In this document: piece by piece, positions 16,706-25,759 of the stretch
Layout of the letters: each line of letters opens with the position of its first letter
Numbering within the stretch: the stretch's first letter is position 1
DNA from: an uncultured Hyphomicrobiaceae bacterium
GTDB lineage: Bacteria > Pseudomonadota > Alphaproteobacteria > Rhizobiales > CAMYJA01
DNA: 64,000 nt
Direction: 5' to 3'
NCBI GenBank assembly: GCA_947258705.1
Contig: CAMYJA010000005.1
Coordinates: 23,915-87,914 of the forward strand
Translations under genes and position numbers: made by a program
The notes under the pieces: model-generated
What the model was told of the DNA's origin: nothing
Database searches by the model: none
The model's input: only the letters and a program-made list of their open reading frames with translations

Positions 16706-18271
16706 TTACGCCCTGGAAAAACGCACACTGATTTCCGTACCCTCGCCGGGTTCGCTTTCAATTAAGAATACGCCGCCATTGGCCTCGACAAGCGCATTGG
16801 TAATGGGGAGCCCGAGTCCCGTCCCCTCCGAGTTACGCGGCGCTGTATCGAGCTGCCCATAGGGTTGCATGGCTTTGACGATTTGATGTGGCGTCATCCC
16901 CGGTCCGGTGTCGCATATTCTGGCAATCGAGATGCCATCTTCAAATCCCGTCACGACGCTCACGCTCCCGCCTGAAGGCGTGAATTTGATCGCGTTCGAC
17001 AGGAGATTGAGAAAAATCTGTTTGAGCGACCGGAGACAGGCCTGAACAGTGACCTGTTCCGATGACAATTCCGCCTTCAACGTTATGCCGTTTTTTTCCG
17101 CCTGCGGCCGCATGATGCTGAGCGTGATCCGCGCCACCTCATTGAGATCAACTCTCTGGCGGACGGGCTCGAACTGACCGGCATTCATTTTCGACAGGCT
17201 GAGCAAATCATTGATCAGGCTCAAGGCAAGTTGCGCGCTTTCATGAATATCGGAAATATATCCGGCATATTTTTCATTGCCCAGGGAACCGAAATGCTCC
17301 TGCATCATCAATTCGGAAAACCCTAAAATGGAATTCAGTGGCGTCCGCACCTCGTGAGAAATCTTTGCCAGAAATTCGACCTCGTCATTGGCGGCGCTTG
17401 GCCGGGCCGCTCCGGTGGGTTGGTCGGCGCTTGGCCGGGCCGCTCCGGTGGGTTGGTCGGCGCTTGCGGAACGTGAAATGTCCTGCACATTGATGTCGCC
17501 CGGCTTTCTCTCGCTCTCATCTTCGCCTTCGCCTTCACCCTCGACCTCAACCCCACCCTCGGACTTGTCACTGGCATCGTTTTCATATTTGCTTTCGGCT
17601 CTGACCCGGCGCGCGATCTCGAGCAGAACCGACCCGTCATCGCCTTCCCGGCCTGTATCGGTTTGATCTGTTGCCTGACCATTGGCGAAAGCATCATGCG
17701 CGGTGCCGGCGCCGTTAGCCGCTCCACGCACGGCACCCGGCCTCACGGAACCATTGATATCCGCCAGCCCACGCTCCCGTCTCCGGTATAGCCGGTCGCT
17801 CGTCTGCGCACCGCCCCCTGGCGCGGCATCCCGGGATGCGGCATCGCTGTCTGGCCCCGGTGGCGCAATGTGTCCCGCGCCATTCCGATGTGTTTCCGCC
17901 TTCTGGCCACCGGCGTTCTGTCCATTGGCCCGGACCAGGAGTAAATCTCCGAAACCCTCGACATCGATCTTAACGCAATTGCAGATCGCGCGGCGGCTGC
18001 CCCGATTGGTCCAGAAAACAAAGCGCTCGTTCCTTCCCTCCGCTGGCAGATCCATATGGCTGAGTTTTCTCAAGCGGCCCAATGCGGGCATGGCGTGATC
18101 GAATTCCGTCGCGCAAAGCTCATCGACACTGTCCGCATTCCAGAAACCGAGCGCCGCGTCATTGGCCCAGTAAACACGGCCGCGCGCGCCGTCCCAAAGC
18201 CAGGCGGGATCCTCCGACACGAGGAGATCCTCAACCTCAATTCCGTTTGATATATTCTCTACCATCGTCAA
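16706..18271 (-). CDS. PAS-containing sensor histidine kinase, PdhS/DivJ/PleC-like
   Basis: The 521-residue protein has a PAS-like N-terminal region (about 1-110, with PAWLWDGARGRVYWAN), a long charged, low-complexity linker (about 120-295), and a C-terminal kinase core. The H-box ISHEVRTPLNSILGFSE puts the phosphorylatable His at residue 306. The N box (NLLSNAIKF), G1 (DTGPGM) and G2 (GTGLGL) follow. The core resembles PdhS of Brucella and relatives, which act on DivK in cell-cycle control. It is much shorter than the roughly 1000-residue PdhS, lacks a PAS domain directly before HisKA, and has no transmembrane helix, so it should be cytosolic. No response regulator is adjacent. The linker carries an exact in-frame duplication. 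Confidence 0.8.
   Translation of the reverse strand: MTMVENISNGIEVEDLLVSEDPAWLWDGARGRVYWANDAALGFWNADSVDELCATEFDHAMPALGRLRKLSHMDLPAEGRNERFVFWTNRGSRRAICNCVKIDVEGFGDLLLVRANGQNAGGQKAETHRNGAGHIAPPGPDSDAASRDAAPGGGAQTSDRLYRRRERGLADINGSVRPGAVRGAANGAGTAHDAFANGQATDQTDTGREGDDGSVLLEIARRVRAESKYENDASDKSEGGVEVEGEGEGEDESERKPGDINVQDISRSASADQPTGAARPSADQPTGAARPSAANDEVEFLAKISHEVRTPLNSILGFSELMMQEHFGSLGNEKYAGYISDIHESAQLALSLINDLLSLSKMNAGQFEPVRQRVDLNEVARITLSIMRPQAEKNGITLKAELSSEQVTVQACLRSLKQIFLNLLSNAIKFTPSGGSVSVVTGFEDGISIARICDTGPGMTPHQIVKAMQPYGQLDTAPRNSEGTGLGLPITNALVEANGGVFLIESEPGEGTEISVRFSRA
17392..17466. repeat. two exact 33-bp tandem copies inside the histidine kinase linker
   Basis: CGGCGCTTGGCCGGGCCGCT begins a 33-bp unit present identically at 17392-17424 and 17425-17457, plus nine bases of a third copy. 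It is in frame and encodes the repeated SADQPTGAARP peptide. Exact identity suggests recent slippage or unequal recombination. Confidence 0.9.
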
Positions 18272-18551
18272 TCGAACACTTAATTACGCCACAGGCCGCG
18301 CCTCATTGATCGCGGCGCATCACCGGCTGCTCAAGACTATACGCTTCGCGGTGCAACATAACACCAATTTATCGCCGCACGCGACAGGCCGGTGCATAAC
18401 CTCAACCGGGTAAAATTTACGCAACAGTCTTGTTTTAGCCCGGCGCGAATGTAAACTTGATGAGCGTAAGGAAATTATTCGGTTCAGTGCCCGATAACCC
18501 GGCACCAGATCGAAATAAACTCCAATAGGGAGAAAAAGGAAGGAGGCTGGC

Positions 18552-18920
18552 GTGAACGACAAACCATTCGAAATACCCGACCCCATTCGCGAGATGGCTG
18601 AACGCAATGTCGAACAGGCACGCGAGGCGTATGATCAATTTGTCAGCGCAGCCCACAAGGCGCAATCCATGGTCGAAAAATCGTCCGACGCCGTGGCGGG
18701 TGGTGCTCGCGACGTGCAAAGCGTCACCCTCGAATTCACCAAAAAAAATATGAATGCCAGTTTCGCCTTCGCCAGTAAACTGGCCAATGCGCGAGATTTG
18801 CAAGAGGCGCTCGAATTGCAACAGAAATTCGCCCAGGATCAGATCAAGAATTACACCACCCAGACCCAGGAACTCGGGAAGATCATGGCCAAGGCGACGG
18901 AGAAGGCGCAAAAGGGCTGA
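18552..18920 (+). CDS. phasin family protein
   Basis: The 122-residue protein is an almost continuous amphipathic helix with the opening PFEIPDPIREMAERNVEQAREAYDQF and the closing LQQKFAQDQIKNYTTQTQELGKIMAKATEKA, typical of alphaproteobacterial phasins. These proteins coat polyhydroxyalkanoate granules. The start is a GTG at 18552 with GGAAGGAGG a few bases upstream, a very strong ribosome-binding site. The gene is divergent from the histidine kinase; the 280-base gap between them should hold both promoters. No PHA synthase is in the window. Confidence 0.88.
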   Translation: MNDKPFEIPDPIREMAERNVEQAREAYDQFVSAAHKAQSMVEKSSDAVAGGARDVQSVTLEFTKKNMNASFAFASKLANARDLQEALELQQKFAQDQIKNYTTQTQELGKIMAKATEKAQKG

Positions 18921-19147
18921 GGCTCCGCACCAGGACGCAATCAGATCCCGAGGGCGGACGCTGGATCGTGCCCGGCCGGCAACTTTTCTACTTGACCTTG
19001 TCACCGAATAGAGGTTTGAAAGTAACCGAACGCGGCATCCGGGATTTGACCGTCGAACAGAATGCTGCATGGCGCCTGTTAAAGGGGCCATGGGTTCGGA
19101 AATTGAATTTTACATTCAATAAATTTAAAGTACACGCCGGTCATTGC

Positions 19148-19224
19148 GCCGCTGTAGCTCAGTTGGTTAGAGCGCCTGATTGTGGATCAGGAGGTCACTT
19201 GTTCGAATCAAGTCAGCGGTACCA
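19148..19224 (+). tRNA. tRNA-His (anticodon GTG), alphaproteobacterial non-canonical type
   Basis: A complete cloverleaf is visible: acceptor GCCGCTG with CAGCGGT, D arm GCTC...GAGC, anticodon arm CTGAT-TGTGGA-TCAG with GTG, T arm ACTTG-TTCGAAT-CAAGT, and an encoded CCA. The discriminator is A73 and the base before the acceptor stem is C, so the usual G-1:C73 pair of tRNA-His is missing. The first pair is G1-U72. This matches the unusual tRNA-His described in part of the Alphaproteobacteria. Confidence 0.93.
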
Positions 19225-19638
19225 CCCTTTCAATAACTTCGCTCACGCTCGCATAACGGAATTTCCGCGATCTCTGTCGCTTCTGCCGGATTGACGGGCC
19301 TTGCATCACCCAATGTGATTGGGATGCGACCGCCGCCAAAATCCCAACGCCCAAGCCCTCGGCCTGACGGTATTCAGTAGGGATGAGCATCAAAAAATAC
19401 TCCGCCCCACAATATTAATGGAGAATGGTCGGCGCGCGCTCGGGCACATTTGCGCGGCGAAACGCAGCCATGAGAAAAGCGGTGATAAAGAGCGCCTTGC
19501 CGGGCTTATAGGCCAACGCCGCCGGCTGATTAAAAAGTCAGCACAATCTTGCAACAAACTGCAAACCGTGTTTTGAAAAGCCACAGGCGAACGTCAAACA
19601 ATTGAACAGCGAACAGACAGAATCGGACTGCACGAATA
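19225..19638. other. 414-base gap between tRNA-His and the CDF gene
   Basis: I see no supported gene. A stem-loop GCATC-a-CCCAA / TTGGG-ATGC lies near 19303-19327 but has no T run after it. A possible 85-codon plus-strand ORF (19319-19576) has an Arg/Lys-rich composition unlike a real protein. No duplicate of the tRNA 3' end was found, so no integration site is indicated. Confidence 0.5.
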
Positions 19639-20589
19639 ATGGCAACCTCCAACACGAAGAAAGTCGTCTACGCGGCCATGATCGGAAACTCTCTGATCGC
19701 CGTGACAAAATTTGCGGCGTCCTCGATAACCGGATCTTCTGCCATGTTGTCCGAAGCCATCCATTCCGTCGTGGACACCAGCAATCAGGCGCTCTTGCTG
19801 ATCGGCCTGAACCGCGCCAAGCGGCCGGCCGACGACAAGCACCCCTTCGGCTATGGCAAAGAACTCTATTTCTGGGCTTTCGTAGTCGCCGTTCTCCTCT
19901 TTTCCATGGGTGCCGGCGTTTCATTTTATGAAGGCATCCAGAAAATCAATCACCCTCACCCGATCGTCAGCCCGAACATCAATTATATTGTTCTCATACT
20001 TGCGGCAATGTTCGAAGCCGTTGCCTGGTGGGTGGCCTTTCGTGAATTCAACAGATCGCGCGGCGACGACAATTTCATAGATGCGGTCCAGCATTCCAAG
20101 GATCCAGCCGTCTTCACGGTTCTGTTCGAGGATACAGCCGCCCTGATGGGCCTGGTAGTGGCCTTTTTCGGCATATTGCTTGCCGACAAGGCCGGCATCG
20201 AATGGGCCGATGGCGCCGCTTCCATCGTTATCGGCATCATCCTGGCGAGCGCCGCATGGATCCTCGCCTATGAAACGAAGAGTCTTCTCATAGGCGAAAG
20301 CGCCAGCGGGCGTGTAGTCGAGGGCATCAGGTCGATCATCGGACGCCATTCCCATATCAGAAACATCAACGAGCTCCGCACCATGCATATGAGCCCGAAA
20401 GATATCCTTCTGGTCGCTTCGATTGATTTCCGCGACGACGTCTCCGCAGGAACGGTGGAGGAGACAATCACCGAAATTGAGGACACGATCCGCGCTGACT
20501 TCCCCGAAGTCAGTAAAATATTTATCGAGGTACAGTCCGAGGCCGATCACAATCGTGTCGAAGAGGATACAGAGCTGGCGCGCGAGTGA
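19639..20589 (+). CDS. cation diffusion facilitator (CDF) family metal transporter
   Basis: CDF proteins export divalent metals such as zinc, iron or manganese in exchange for protons. This 316-residue protein has the expected six helices. The helix-2 metal motif appears as SEAIHSVVDTSNQ (H-x3-D), preceded by TGSSAMLSE, and the helix-5 motif as FEDTAALMGL (E-D rather than H-D). HPFGYGKELYFWAF matches the signature loop. The cytoplasmic C-terminal domain is present (DVSAGTVEETITEIEDTIRADFPEV). The metal cannot be assigned. It converges on the SGNH gene with only six bases between the stops. Confidence 0.88.
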   Translation: MATSNTKKVVYAAMIGNSLIAVTKFAASSITGSSAMLSEAIHSVVDTSNQALLLIGLNRAKRPADDKHPFGYGKELYFWAFVVAVLLFSMGAGVSFYEGIQKINHPHPIVSPNINYIVLILAAMFEAVAWWVAFREFNRSRGDDNFIDAVQHSKDPAVFTVLFEDTAALMGLVVAFFGILLADKAGIEWADGAASIVIGIILASAAWILAYETKSLLIGESASGRVVEGIRSIIGRHSHIRNINELRTMHMSPKDILLVASIDFRDDVSAGTVEETITEIEDTIRADFPEVSKIFIEVQSEADHNRVEEDTELARE

Positions 20590-20595
20590 CCGGGT

Positions 20596-21825
20596 TTATT
20601 TTTCCGGCAGGGCGGTGGACGAAGACGCCACAAGACGCTTGTCATCTCGCATGTGCTGCGCCGTGCGCGGTTTTCTCATAAGCGCCGGGCGTAAAAGCCG
20701 CGACTTGTCCGATTGCAGCTTTTGCCAGATCGCATCGGCGACAATCCTGTTCCCGGCCGCGTTCCAGTGCCAGTCAAAGGGAAACTCGAAACGATTCCTG
20801 TTTTTTGAAAAATCCGCCGCAAAACTTTCCTGCAAATCGATAAATGGGAGATTGAGTTGCGCGCACAGCTCGGCCGCAATGCGGTTCAGCTTGCCCACTT
20901 CATAAGCCGACGCCGACTGCCCGTCATAGACCGCCTCGCGAACGCCATCCATGACAAACAGCAGTTTGAAATTCCGCGCTTCTGCCAGCGCCTTGATCCG
21001 GTTCAAGACATAGCGGGTGTAGAAAACGATGTTCTCCTCTTCGCCTTTGATGTTTCGAATGTCGATGGCTGAAGAAATGAACTCGGTTTGAAACTCCGCC
21101 TTTTTGCCCCAAAACAGGCCGCTGATATATTTTTTCAAATGCAAATAGGCGCCGGTCTCGTAATAGAGATAGCGAAACGTTCTGAAATGCCTGAAAAAAT
21201 CCGCCATACCTGGACGAAAGCTCCGCGGTGGAATTTCAACAATCCTGCCCTTTGCGTCACGGCCGATCTTGAGAAAACTCGAATTGTAACGAGTTCCGAT
21301 CATCCGGTAGATCTCATCGAAATCATTATGGATGAGCGGGATAATAACGATGTCGGGATTGAACTGAACCACCGAGTTCCGCAGCATGTGGAGATATTGG
21401 CTGAGCGGCGCGCCGTCCATTCCAAAACGGTAGACCTCCGTGTTCAGACCGTTTTCCCGCATCTGTTTCTGCAACTGGTGCGCAAATCCCTGCTCGACAT
21501 TGACAAACGCCCCATGCACATAGGAGTCGCCAACCACGGCTATGCGCAAAACGCCGGGATTCTTTACCAGTCGATAGGAGGAAAAAGCCGAATTCCAGCC
21601 ATCCTGGTTGATTCTGACAACCGACCTGGAACGGTCCGGGTGGCGGAAGACCGCGTTCACATTTGGCTGATACCGGACGACATTCTCAATCGTAACATTG
21701 GGAAGCACGTCATCGGGGATAAAAAAATATTTGAAAACGACGAATTCAAGAAAAAGCAGACAGACAAGCAGGCTGGCCAGCGACAGAAAGAGGTTGGCGG
21801 TGAGGCGTTTTAGCAGACGAGCCAT
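20596..21825 (-). CDS. membrane-anchored SGNH/GDSL-fold protein
   Basis: The protein has one N-terminal membrane helix (LFLSLASLLVCLLFLEFVVF) and then an SGNH-hydrolase-like domain: block I as VVGDSYVHG, an internal IPLIHNDFDE, and block V as DWHWNAAGNRIVADAIW, giving a possible catalytic Ser, Asp and His. Such proteins often act on acylated glycans or lipids at the envelope, but the substrate is unknown. The ORF track begins at 21969; I chose ATG 21825 (MARLLKRLTANL) because it places a short basic stretch before the helix. It is downstream of the DUF2269 gene on the same strand. Confidence 0.7.
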   Translation of the reverse strand: MARLLKRLTANLFLSLASLLVCLLFLEFVVFKYFFIPDDVLPNVTIENVVRYQPNVNAVFRHPDRSRSVVRINQDGWNSAFSSYRLVKNPGVLRIAVVGDSYVHGAFVNVEQGFAHQLQKQMRENGLNTEVYRFGMDGAPLSQYLHMLRNSVVQFNPDIVIIPLIHNDFDEIYRMIGTRYNSSFLKIGRDAKGRIVEIPPRSFRPGMADFFRHFRTFRYLYYETGAYLHLKKYISGLFWGKKAEFQTEFISSAIDIRNIKGEEENIVFYTRYVLNRIKALAEARNFKLLFVMDGVREAVYDGQSASAYEVGKLNRIAAELCAQLNLPFIDLQESFAADFSKNRNRFEFPFDWHWNAAGNRIVADAIWQKLQSDKSRLLRPALMRKPRTAQHMRDDKRLVASSSTALPEK

Positions 21826-21984
21826 CTTCAAGTCCGTTTTGTCGACATTGGATGCACCGGATCCGGCGCGCGAAAACTCTATTTTCAATGTAAATATGAG
21901 CAAGAGCCATGCCAGTCTGCACCGATCGGCATATGGGCCCGTCAAATGGATTGCGCCGGGCCGCCGCAAGGCAGCGGCACCGGA

Positions 21985-22458
21985 TCAACCCATAGTCGGC
22001 CGGACAATCATCAGCCAGAATATGGCGAGGGTTCCAATAAAGGCCGGAAATCCAAGCCTGAACCACCATCTCATGCACCGGTGATAGACTGGTGACAGGG
22101 GAAGCCCCTGGTCCAACGCCTTTTGGGCCTCGTCGCGCATGCGCATTTGCAGAAATATGACGGGCAGCCAGCACAGGCCGATGAGACCATAAAGGCCGAG
22201 ACTCGCCAGAATCCAAGGCTCGAAAAAGTCATAGCCTTTGACATAGGCGAGACCGAACCCGGTGATCGGCTGCGCAATCACGGCCGTCGCCGTAAAAATA
22301 AAATCCGCCACAACCACCATTCGTGCGGTCGATGCGATCGTGCCCACATCACCGCCCCGGCCGGCCCAGAACATAAAAAACGCAATCCCCGCCCCGGTTC
22401 CCAGCAGCACCGACGCCCCTATGAGATGGATGAATTTGAGCAGAAGATCAGCTTCCAT
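21985..22458 (-). CDS. DUF2269 family integral membrane protein
   Basis: Four hydrophobic helices are present, beginning with LLLKFIHLIGASVLLGTGAGIAFFMFW, the recognisable DUF2269 opening, and ending with FPAFIGTLAIFWLMIVRP. The family is unassigned; related proteins are small inner-membrane proteins. I prefer ATG 22458 (MEADLLLKF) over 22476 because it matches the short N terminus of relatives. It lies after the ssb terminator and about 160 bases before the SGNH gene. Confidence 0.75.
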   Translation of the reverse strand: MEADLLLKFIHLIGASVLLGTGAGIAFFMFWAGRGGDVGTIASTARMVVVADFIFTATAVIAQPITGFGLAYVKGYDFFEPWILASLGLYGLIGLCWLPVIFLQMRMRDEAQKALDQGLPLSPVYHRCMRWWFRLGFPAFIGTLAIFWLMIVRPTMG

Positions 22459-22518
22459 TGGTCGCCCGGACGGCATCCGCCGTCACCCGGCCGGGGCTTT
22501 TGCGCGGCCGGATCCTGC

Positions 22519-22576
22519 AAAAAATCAACGCGGGCGGCATATGGCTCACTTCGATGGCCGCCTGACCCGCGTTGAT
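22519..22576 (-). terminator. rho-independent terminator after ssb
   Basis: On the minus strand ATCAACGCGGG and its perfect complement CCCGCGTTGAT form an 11-bp stem, extended inside by GGCC/CGGC pairs, and are followed directly by TTTTTT. It lies about 40 bases after the ssb stop. A second imperfect hairpin lies at 22587-22615. Confidence 0.75.
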
Positions 22577-22616
22577 ATGCGCCTGTAAATTCCCGGGGTA
22601 GTCCCTGGGAAATTTC

Positions 22617-23102
22617 CTAAAATGGAATTTCGTCGTCGAGTTCTTTTTCAAATCCATTGCCATTGGATGAACCGCCCGGTCCGCTCGCTTTTGGCGGCGA
22701 TGAATATCCGGACTGGGAACTGTCTTCCATGCTGGCTCCGGCGCCACCGCCCCGGCTGTCCAGCATAGTAAGCGTGCCGCCGAAACCCTGAAGAACGACT
22801 TCCGTGGAATAGCGGTCATTTCCGCTCTGGTCCTGCCATTTGCGCGTCTGAAGCTGGCCTTCAATATAAACCTTAGAGCCCTTTTTCAGATATTGCTCGG
22901 CAATCCGGCAAAGGCCCTCGCTAAAGATCACAACCGCGTGCCATTCGGTTTTTTCCCGGCGCTCTCCAGATGATTTATCGCGCCAGCTTTCCGTTGTCGC
23001 GACGCGAAGATTGCATACCGGACGCCCGTCCTGCGTATGCCTGATCTCAGGATCGCGGCCGAGATTACCTATCAGTTGGACTTTGTTCAGTGAACCAGCC
23101 AT
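22617..23102 (-). CDS. ssb: single-stranded DNA-binding protein
   Basis: Ssb protects single-stranded DNA and recruits repair and replication proteins. The 161-residue protein has an N-terminal OB fold ([21 protein letters not shown] ... [29 protein letters not shown]), a glycine- and serine-rich linker and the acidic tip DDEIPF that binds partner proteins. A GTTC-N7-GTTC LexA box lies about 200 bases upstream, so SOS control is likely. A terminator follows. Confidence 0.96.
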   Translation of the reverse strand: MAGSLNKVQLIGNLGRDPEIRHTQDGRPVCNLRVATTESWRDKSSGERREKTEWHAVVIFSEGLCRIAEQYLKKGSKVYIEGQLQTRKWQDQSGNDRYSTEVVLQGFGGTLTMLDSRGGGAGASMEDSSQSGYSSPPKASGPGGSSNGNGFEKELDDEIPF

Positions 23103-23505
23103 GCATCAATCCTTTCACGCATAAGTGCTCGAGTAAAATAATCGCCTACGCCCGCACGGGCCCTGAACCGGGCCGTGACCAGCTCGAAACCTCGCTGGTC
23201 ATCGCGCTATATGCGATTCGCCTGTTAAGACCATACCGTGTTAATCGGCATTCCGGTCTATGGGCCTTTTCTTGTCCACAATTGTCTTGGAACAACATTA
23301 TGTTCACAGTTTGTTCTTTTTATACGCCGCAATACGGGTGAACGCAAGGAAATTCCGCCGATCATCCGCTGATGCTTGATGATAATTGTGCCGGACCATA
23401 GGGCCGACGGCGTCTCGTGGCCCGCTCTGCGTCATGTGAGCCGCGCGGTCTGGAAAAGCCGCTGATCAGAGGTTTGTGTCGGTCTTCATGCAGGCCGGCA
23501 CGGGC
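23103..23505. other. ssb upstream region, 403 bases
   Basis: The gap contains the ssb promoter region and the LexA box at 23302-23316. The remainder, towards the pentapeptide gene's 3' end, has no supported ORF or strong hairpin. Confidence 0.55.
23302..23316 (-). promoter_or_regulatory. LexA (SOS) box of ssb
   Basis: GTTCACAGTTTGTTC is an exact GTTC-N7-GTTC direct repeat (GAAC-N7-GAAC on the ssb strand), the LexA site of Alphaproteobacteria. No such site is seen in the 127 bases before uvrA. Confidence 0.75.
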
Positions 23506-25605
23506 TCAGGGCTGAGATCCCACAATGCTTTGGACCCGGTTGGACAGGCGCGTCAACAGCTCGCTGTCCACATCCCTTGCGGCCGCGCAATTGGGATCTC
23601 TGAGACGGTTGAGAATAACGGATGCGTTTCCCTTGAACGTCCGGTTGGACGCGCGCGCGGCGACACCCTCCGCGACCGAGCCGTCGCTCCACTTCGAAGA
23701 ACACATAAGGCCCGCAAGATAACGCGTCAGACGCGCGCCATAGGCCGAAATCTCCGCCTCGTCGCTTACCGGTTCGGTCGCCGTGGACGAAGCTTGTGCG
23801 CTCCACCGGGATTTTTCGCCCGATCCGTTCCAGGCCTCGCGCCTATCTGCTTTCATAAGCACCGACAAGGCTGTCTCTATCTGACTTTTCAGGCCTGGAT
23901 CCAGATCCGATATCGAATGAACGCGTCGCCCCAGCGCATCGATTTCACTTCCCCGAGGCTGTTCGATTTGAACGCCGGACATATCCGCGAGATCGAATGC
24001 CTCCTCGCCGGGCGGCACGGTCTGCCAGATACGGGCCTTGGATAGATTAACGCCCTTCAGCAGCGTATCGCTCATATCCGTGCCGTAGAGTATGGCCGAG
24101 CTGAGATCGGCGCCGTGGAGCTCCGCGCCGAGGAGATTGGCGCCGTGCAATTGGGCATAGGACATCATAGCGCCCTGAAGTCCGGCGCCGGACAAATCGG
24201 CGCCATGAAGCCGCACGCCGGTCAGTTTCGCGCCCTGCAGCTGCGCCCCGAGAAGATTTGCGCCCATAAGGTCGGCGCCGGCGCTGAGATCGATCTTCCG
24301 CATTTCCGCGCTGAAGAAATTGGCGCCTACAAACAAGGCATAGGTCGCATTGCTGTTTGAAAGATCGGCTTCCTCAAGTTTCGAGCCCGTGAAATCCGCA
24401 CCTTGCAATTGGGCGGCATTCAATTTCGCACCGCTGAGATTTGCCGACCTCAACCGCGTACACCTGGCGGCAACACGGTTTTTATCGAGGCGCAAACGGT
24501 CGAGATCGACGCAACCGAGCTGCGCGCCCCTGAGATCCGTTTTCACGAGGCTTGCCTGATTGAGATTAGAGCCCGTCAAGTCCGCCTGATGCATGTCCGA
24601 CCGGTCGAGACGGGCATAGCGAAGATCCCTGTCCCTGAGATTGATGCTGGTCTCTCCCTCCGTCACATTCCGGTCGAGCACAAGATCGAGATCCTCGACA
24701 ATAAGATTGCGGTGGAACAGGCCGAACAGCGCCTCTCTGGTTCCCTCCGACGATCCATATATGAACGGCACCGCATAACCGAAATAGCGCCGATTGTCGG
24801 CCCCATCCTTTTGCGCCTCCTTTTTCCCGATTCCGGGCAGGGACCGGCTCATGCGATCGAGAAACTCATCGGGGATCGTCGCCACGAAAAAGGAAAACAG
24901 AATGACCGTGGCGAAAATGGCGAAGGTTACGGTGAAGCTGATTGGGTTGTGGCGCAGGATCCGCCAAAAAGCGCTGAAAAAGGAAACGTCCGCGCGCCTG
25001 AGAAATATGCCGATAAAGAACAAGAGCGCCACATCGAGGACGAGCACAACACGATGTCCCCAGGTCACGGATTCATCGTGAAACGGTAAGAACACCATCT
25101 GTATGTAGAGGATTAGAAAGACCGGCAGGATGACCAGCGAAAGCGTAATCATCGCATGCAGAAAAAATCCGAACAGCCAGCTTCTCTGTGGCCCGGCCAG
25201 TGCTTGCGTGAAAAAATAGGAATGCAGTTCCAGGCGCAGAGGATGCGTGGGCTTGTTTGAATTCTCGAGGGGCTGCAGCGATTCATCGAACGCGATGACT
25301 TTACGCGCCAGCATCACATGTTGCACGAGCATTCCGAAATGCGTGAACAACAGCACCAGCGGCGCAAAAGCGAAAAAACGCGCCAGAACGATATTCACGT
25401 CCATGATGGGTAGTTTGATCGGTGAGTTGAGCAGCAGGTCCTGATGCGTGACGCCTGCGACTGCCACCATCAGATAGGCCATTAGTGCCAGATAAAGAAC
25501 CCATCCGCTCCGGGAAATGTTACTGGCTGAATTGACCGCTTCCAGCAGACTATAAGGATTGACGGGTAAATCGCGGTCAACACTTTCCATACTTGCATCA
25601 CTCAT
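23506..25605 (-). CDS. pentapeptide-repeat protein with N-terminal membrane domain
   Basis: The N-terminal 280 residues have about five or six hydrophobic helices. Then comes a long run of A(D/N)LXX pentapeptides, for example ADLTGSNLNQASL and ADLMGANLLGAQLQGAKL, covering roughly residues 330-540, which should form a right-handed beta helix. The last 160 residues are not repeated and include a Cys-containing part (LMCSSKW, DPNCAAARD). No enzymatic domain is evident. I start at ATG 25605 (MSDASMESVDRD) rather than 25632. The gene lies between ssb and uvrA, which are often neighbours in related genomes. Pentapeptide proteins such as Qnr and MfpA mimic DNA, but the membrane domain makes that role unlikely here. 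Confidence 0.85.
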   Translation of the reverse strand: MSDASMESVDRDLPVNPYSLLEAVNSASNISRSGWVLYLALMAYLMVAVAGVTHQDLLLNSPIKLPIMDVNIVLARFFAFAPLVLLFTHFGMLVQHVMLARKVIAFDESLQPLENSNKPTHPLRLELHSYFFTQALAGPQRSWLFGFFLHAMITLSLVILPVFLILYIQMVFLPFHDESVTWGHRVVLVLDVALLFFIGIFLRRADVSFFSAFWRILRHNPISFTVTFAIFATVILFSFFVATIPDEFLDRMSRSLPGIGKKEAQKDGADNRRYFGYAVPFIYGSSEGTREALFGLFHRNLIVEDLDLVLDRNVTEGETSINLRDRDLRYARLDRSDMHQADLTGSNLNQASLVKTDLRGAQLGCVDLDRLRLDKNRVAARCTRLRSANLSGAKLNAAQLQGADFTGSKLEEADLSNSNATYALFVGANFFSAEMRKIDLSAGADLMGANLLGAQLQGAKLTGVRLHGADLSGAGLQGAMMSYAQLHGANLLGAELHGADLSSAILYGTDMSDTLLKGVNLSKARIWQTVPPGEEAFDLADMSGVQIEQPRGSEIDALGRRVHSISDLDPGLKSQIETALSVLMKADRREAWNGSGEKSRWSAQASSTATEPVSDEAEISAYGARLTRYLAGLMCSSKWSDGSVAEGVAARASNRTFKGNASVILNRLRDPNCAAARDVDSELLTRLSNRVQSIVGSQP

Positions 25606-25759
25606 ATCGGCACTGCCCCAAAATCCTAACAATAAATCTTTGGCGGAAGACTAGCCTATTTCTTATCAGGTTTTAACCTCAAAAGGTGAGCGATATCACG
25701 ACACTGTGGCTATTAGAGCACTTGCCCTGTGCATCGTGACAGGCGATTATGCCGGCCAG

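Noticed and set aside
17392-17466. The 33-bp repeats as CRISPR or mobile-element ends
   Set aside because: They are in frame within a coding linker, directly abutting, and there is no spacer, transposase or flanking duplication.
19319-19576. 85-codon ORF after tRNA-His
   Set aside because: Arg/Lys-rich composition, no ribosome-binding site and no recognisable features.
19148-19638. Genomic-island integration at tRNA-His
   Set aside because: No integrase and no repeat of the tRNA 3' end were found within the window.
24403-25089. 228-residue plus-strand ORF opposite the pentapeptide gene
   Set aside because: Its composition mirrors the antisense of the repeats, and the opposite strand has clear membrane helices and pentapeptides.
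25633-25759. LexA box in front of uvrA
   Set aside because: No GTTC-N7-GTTC or close variant is present in this gap.
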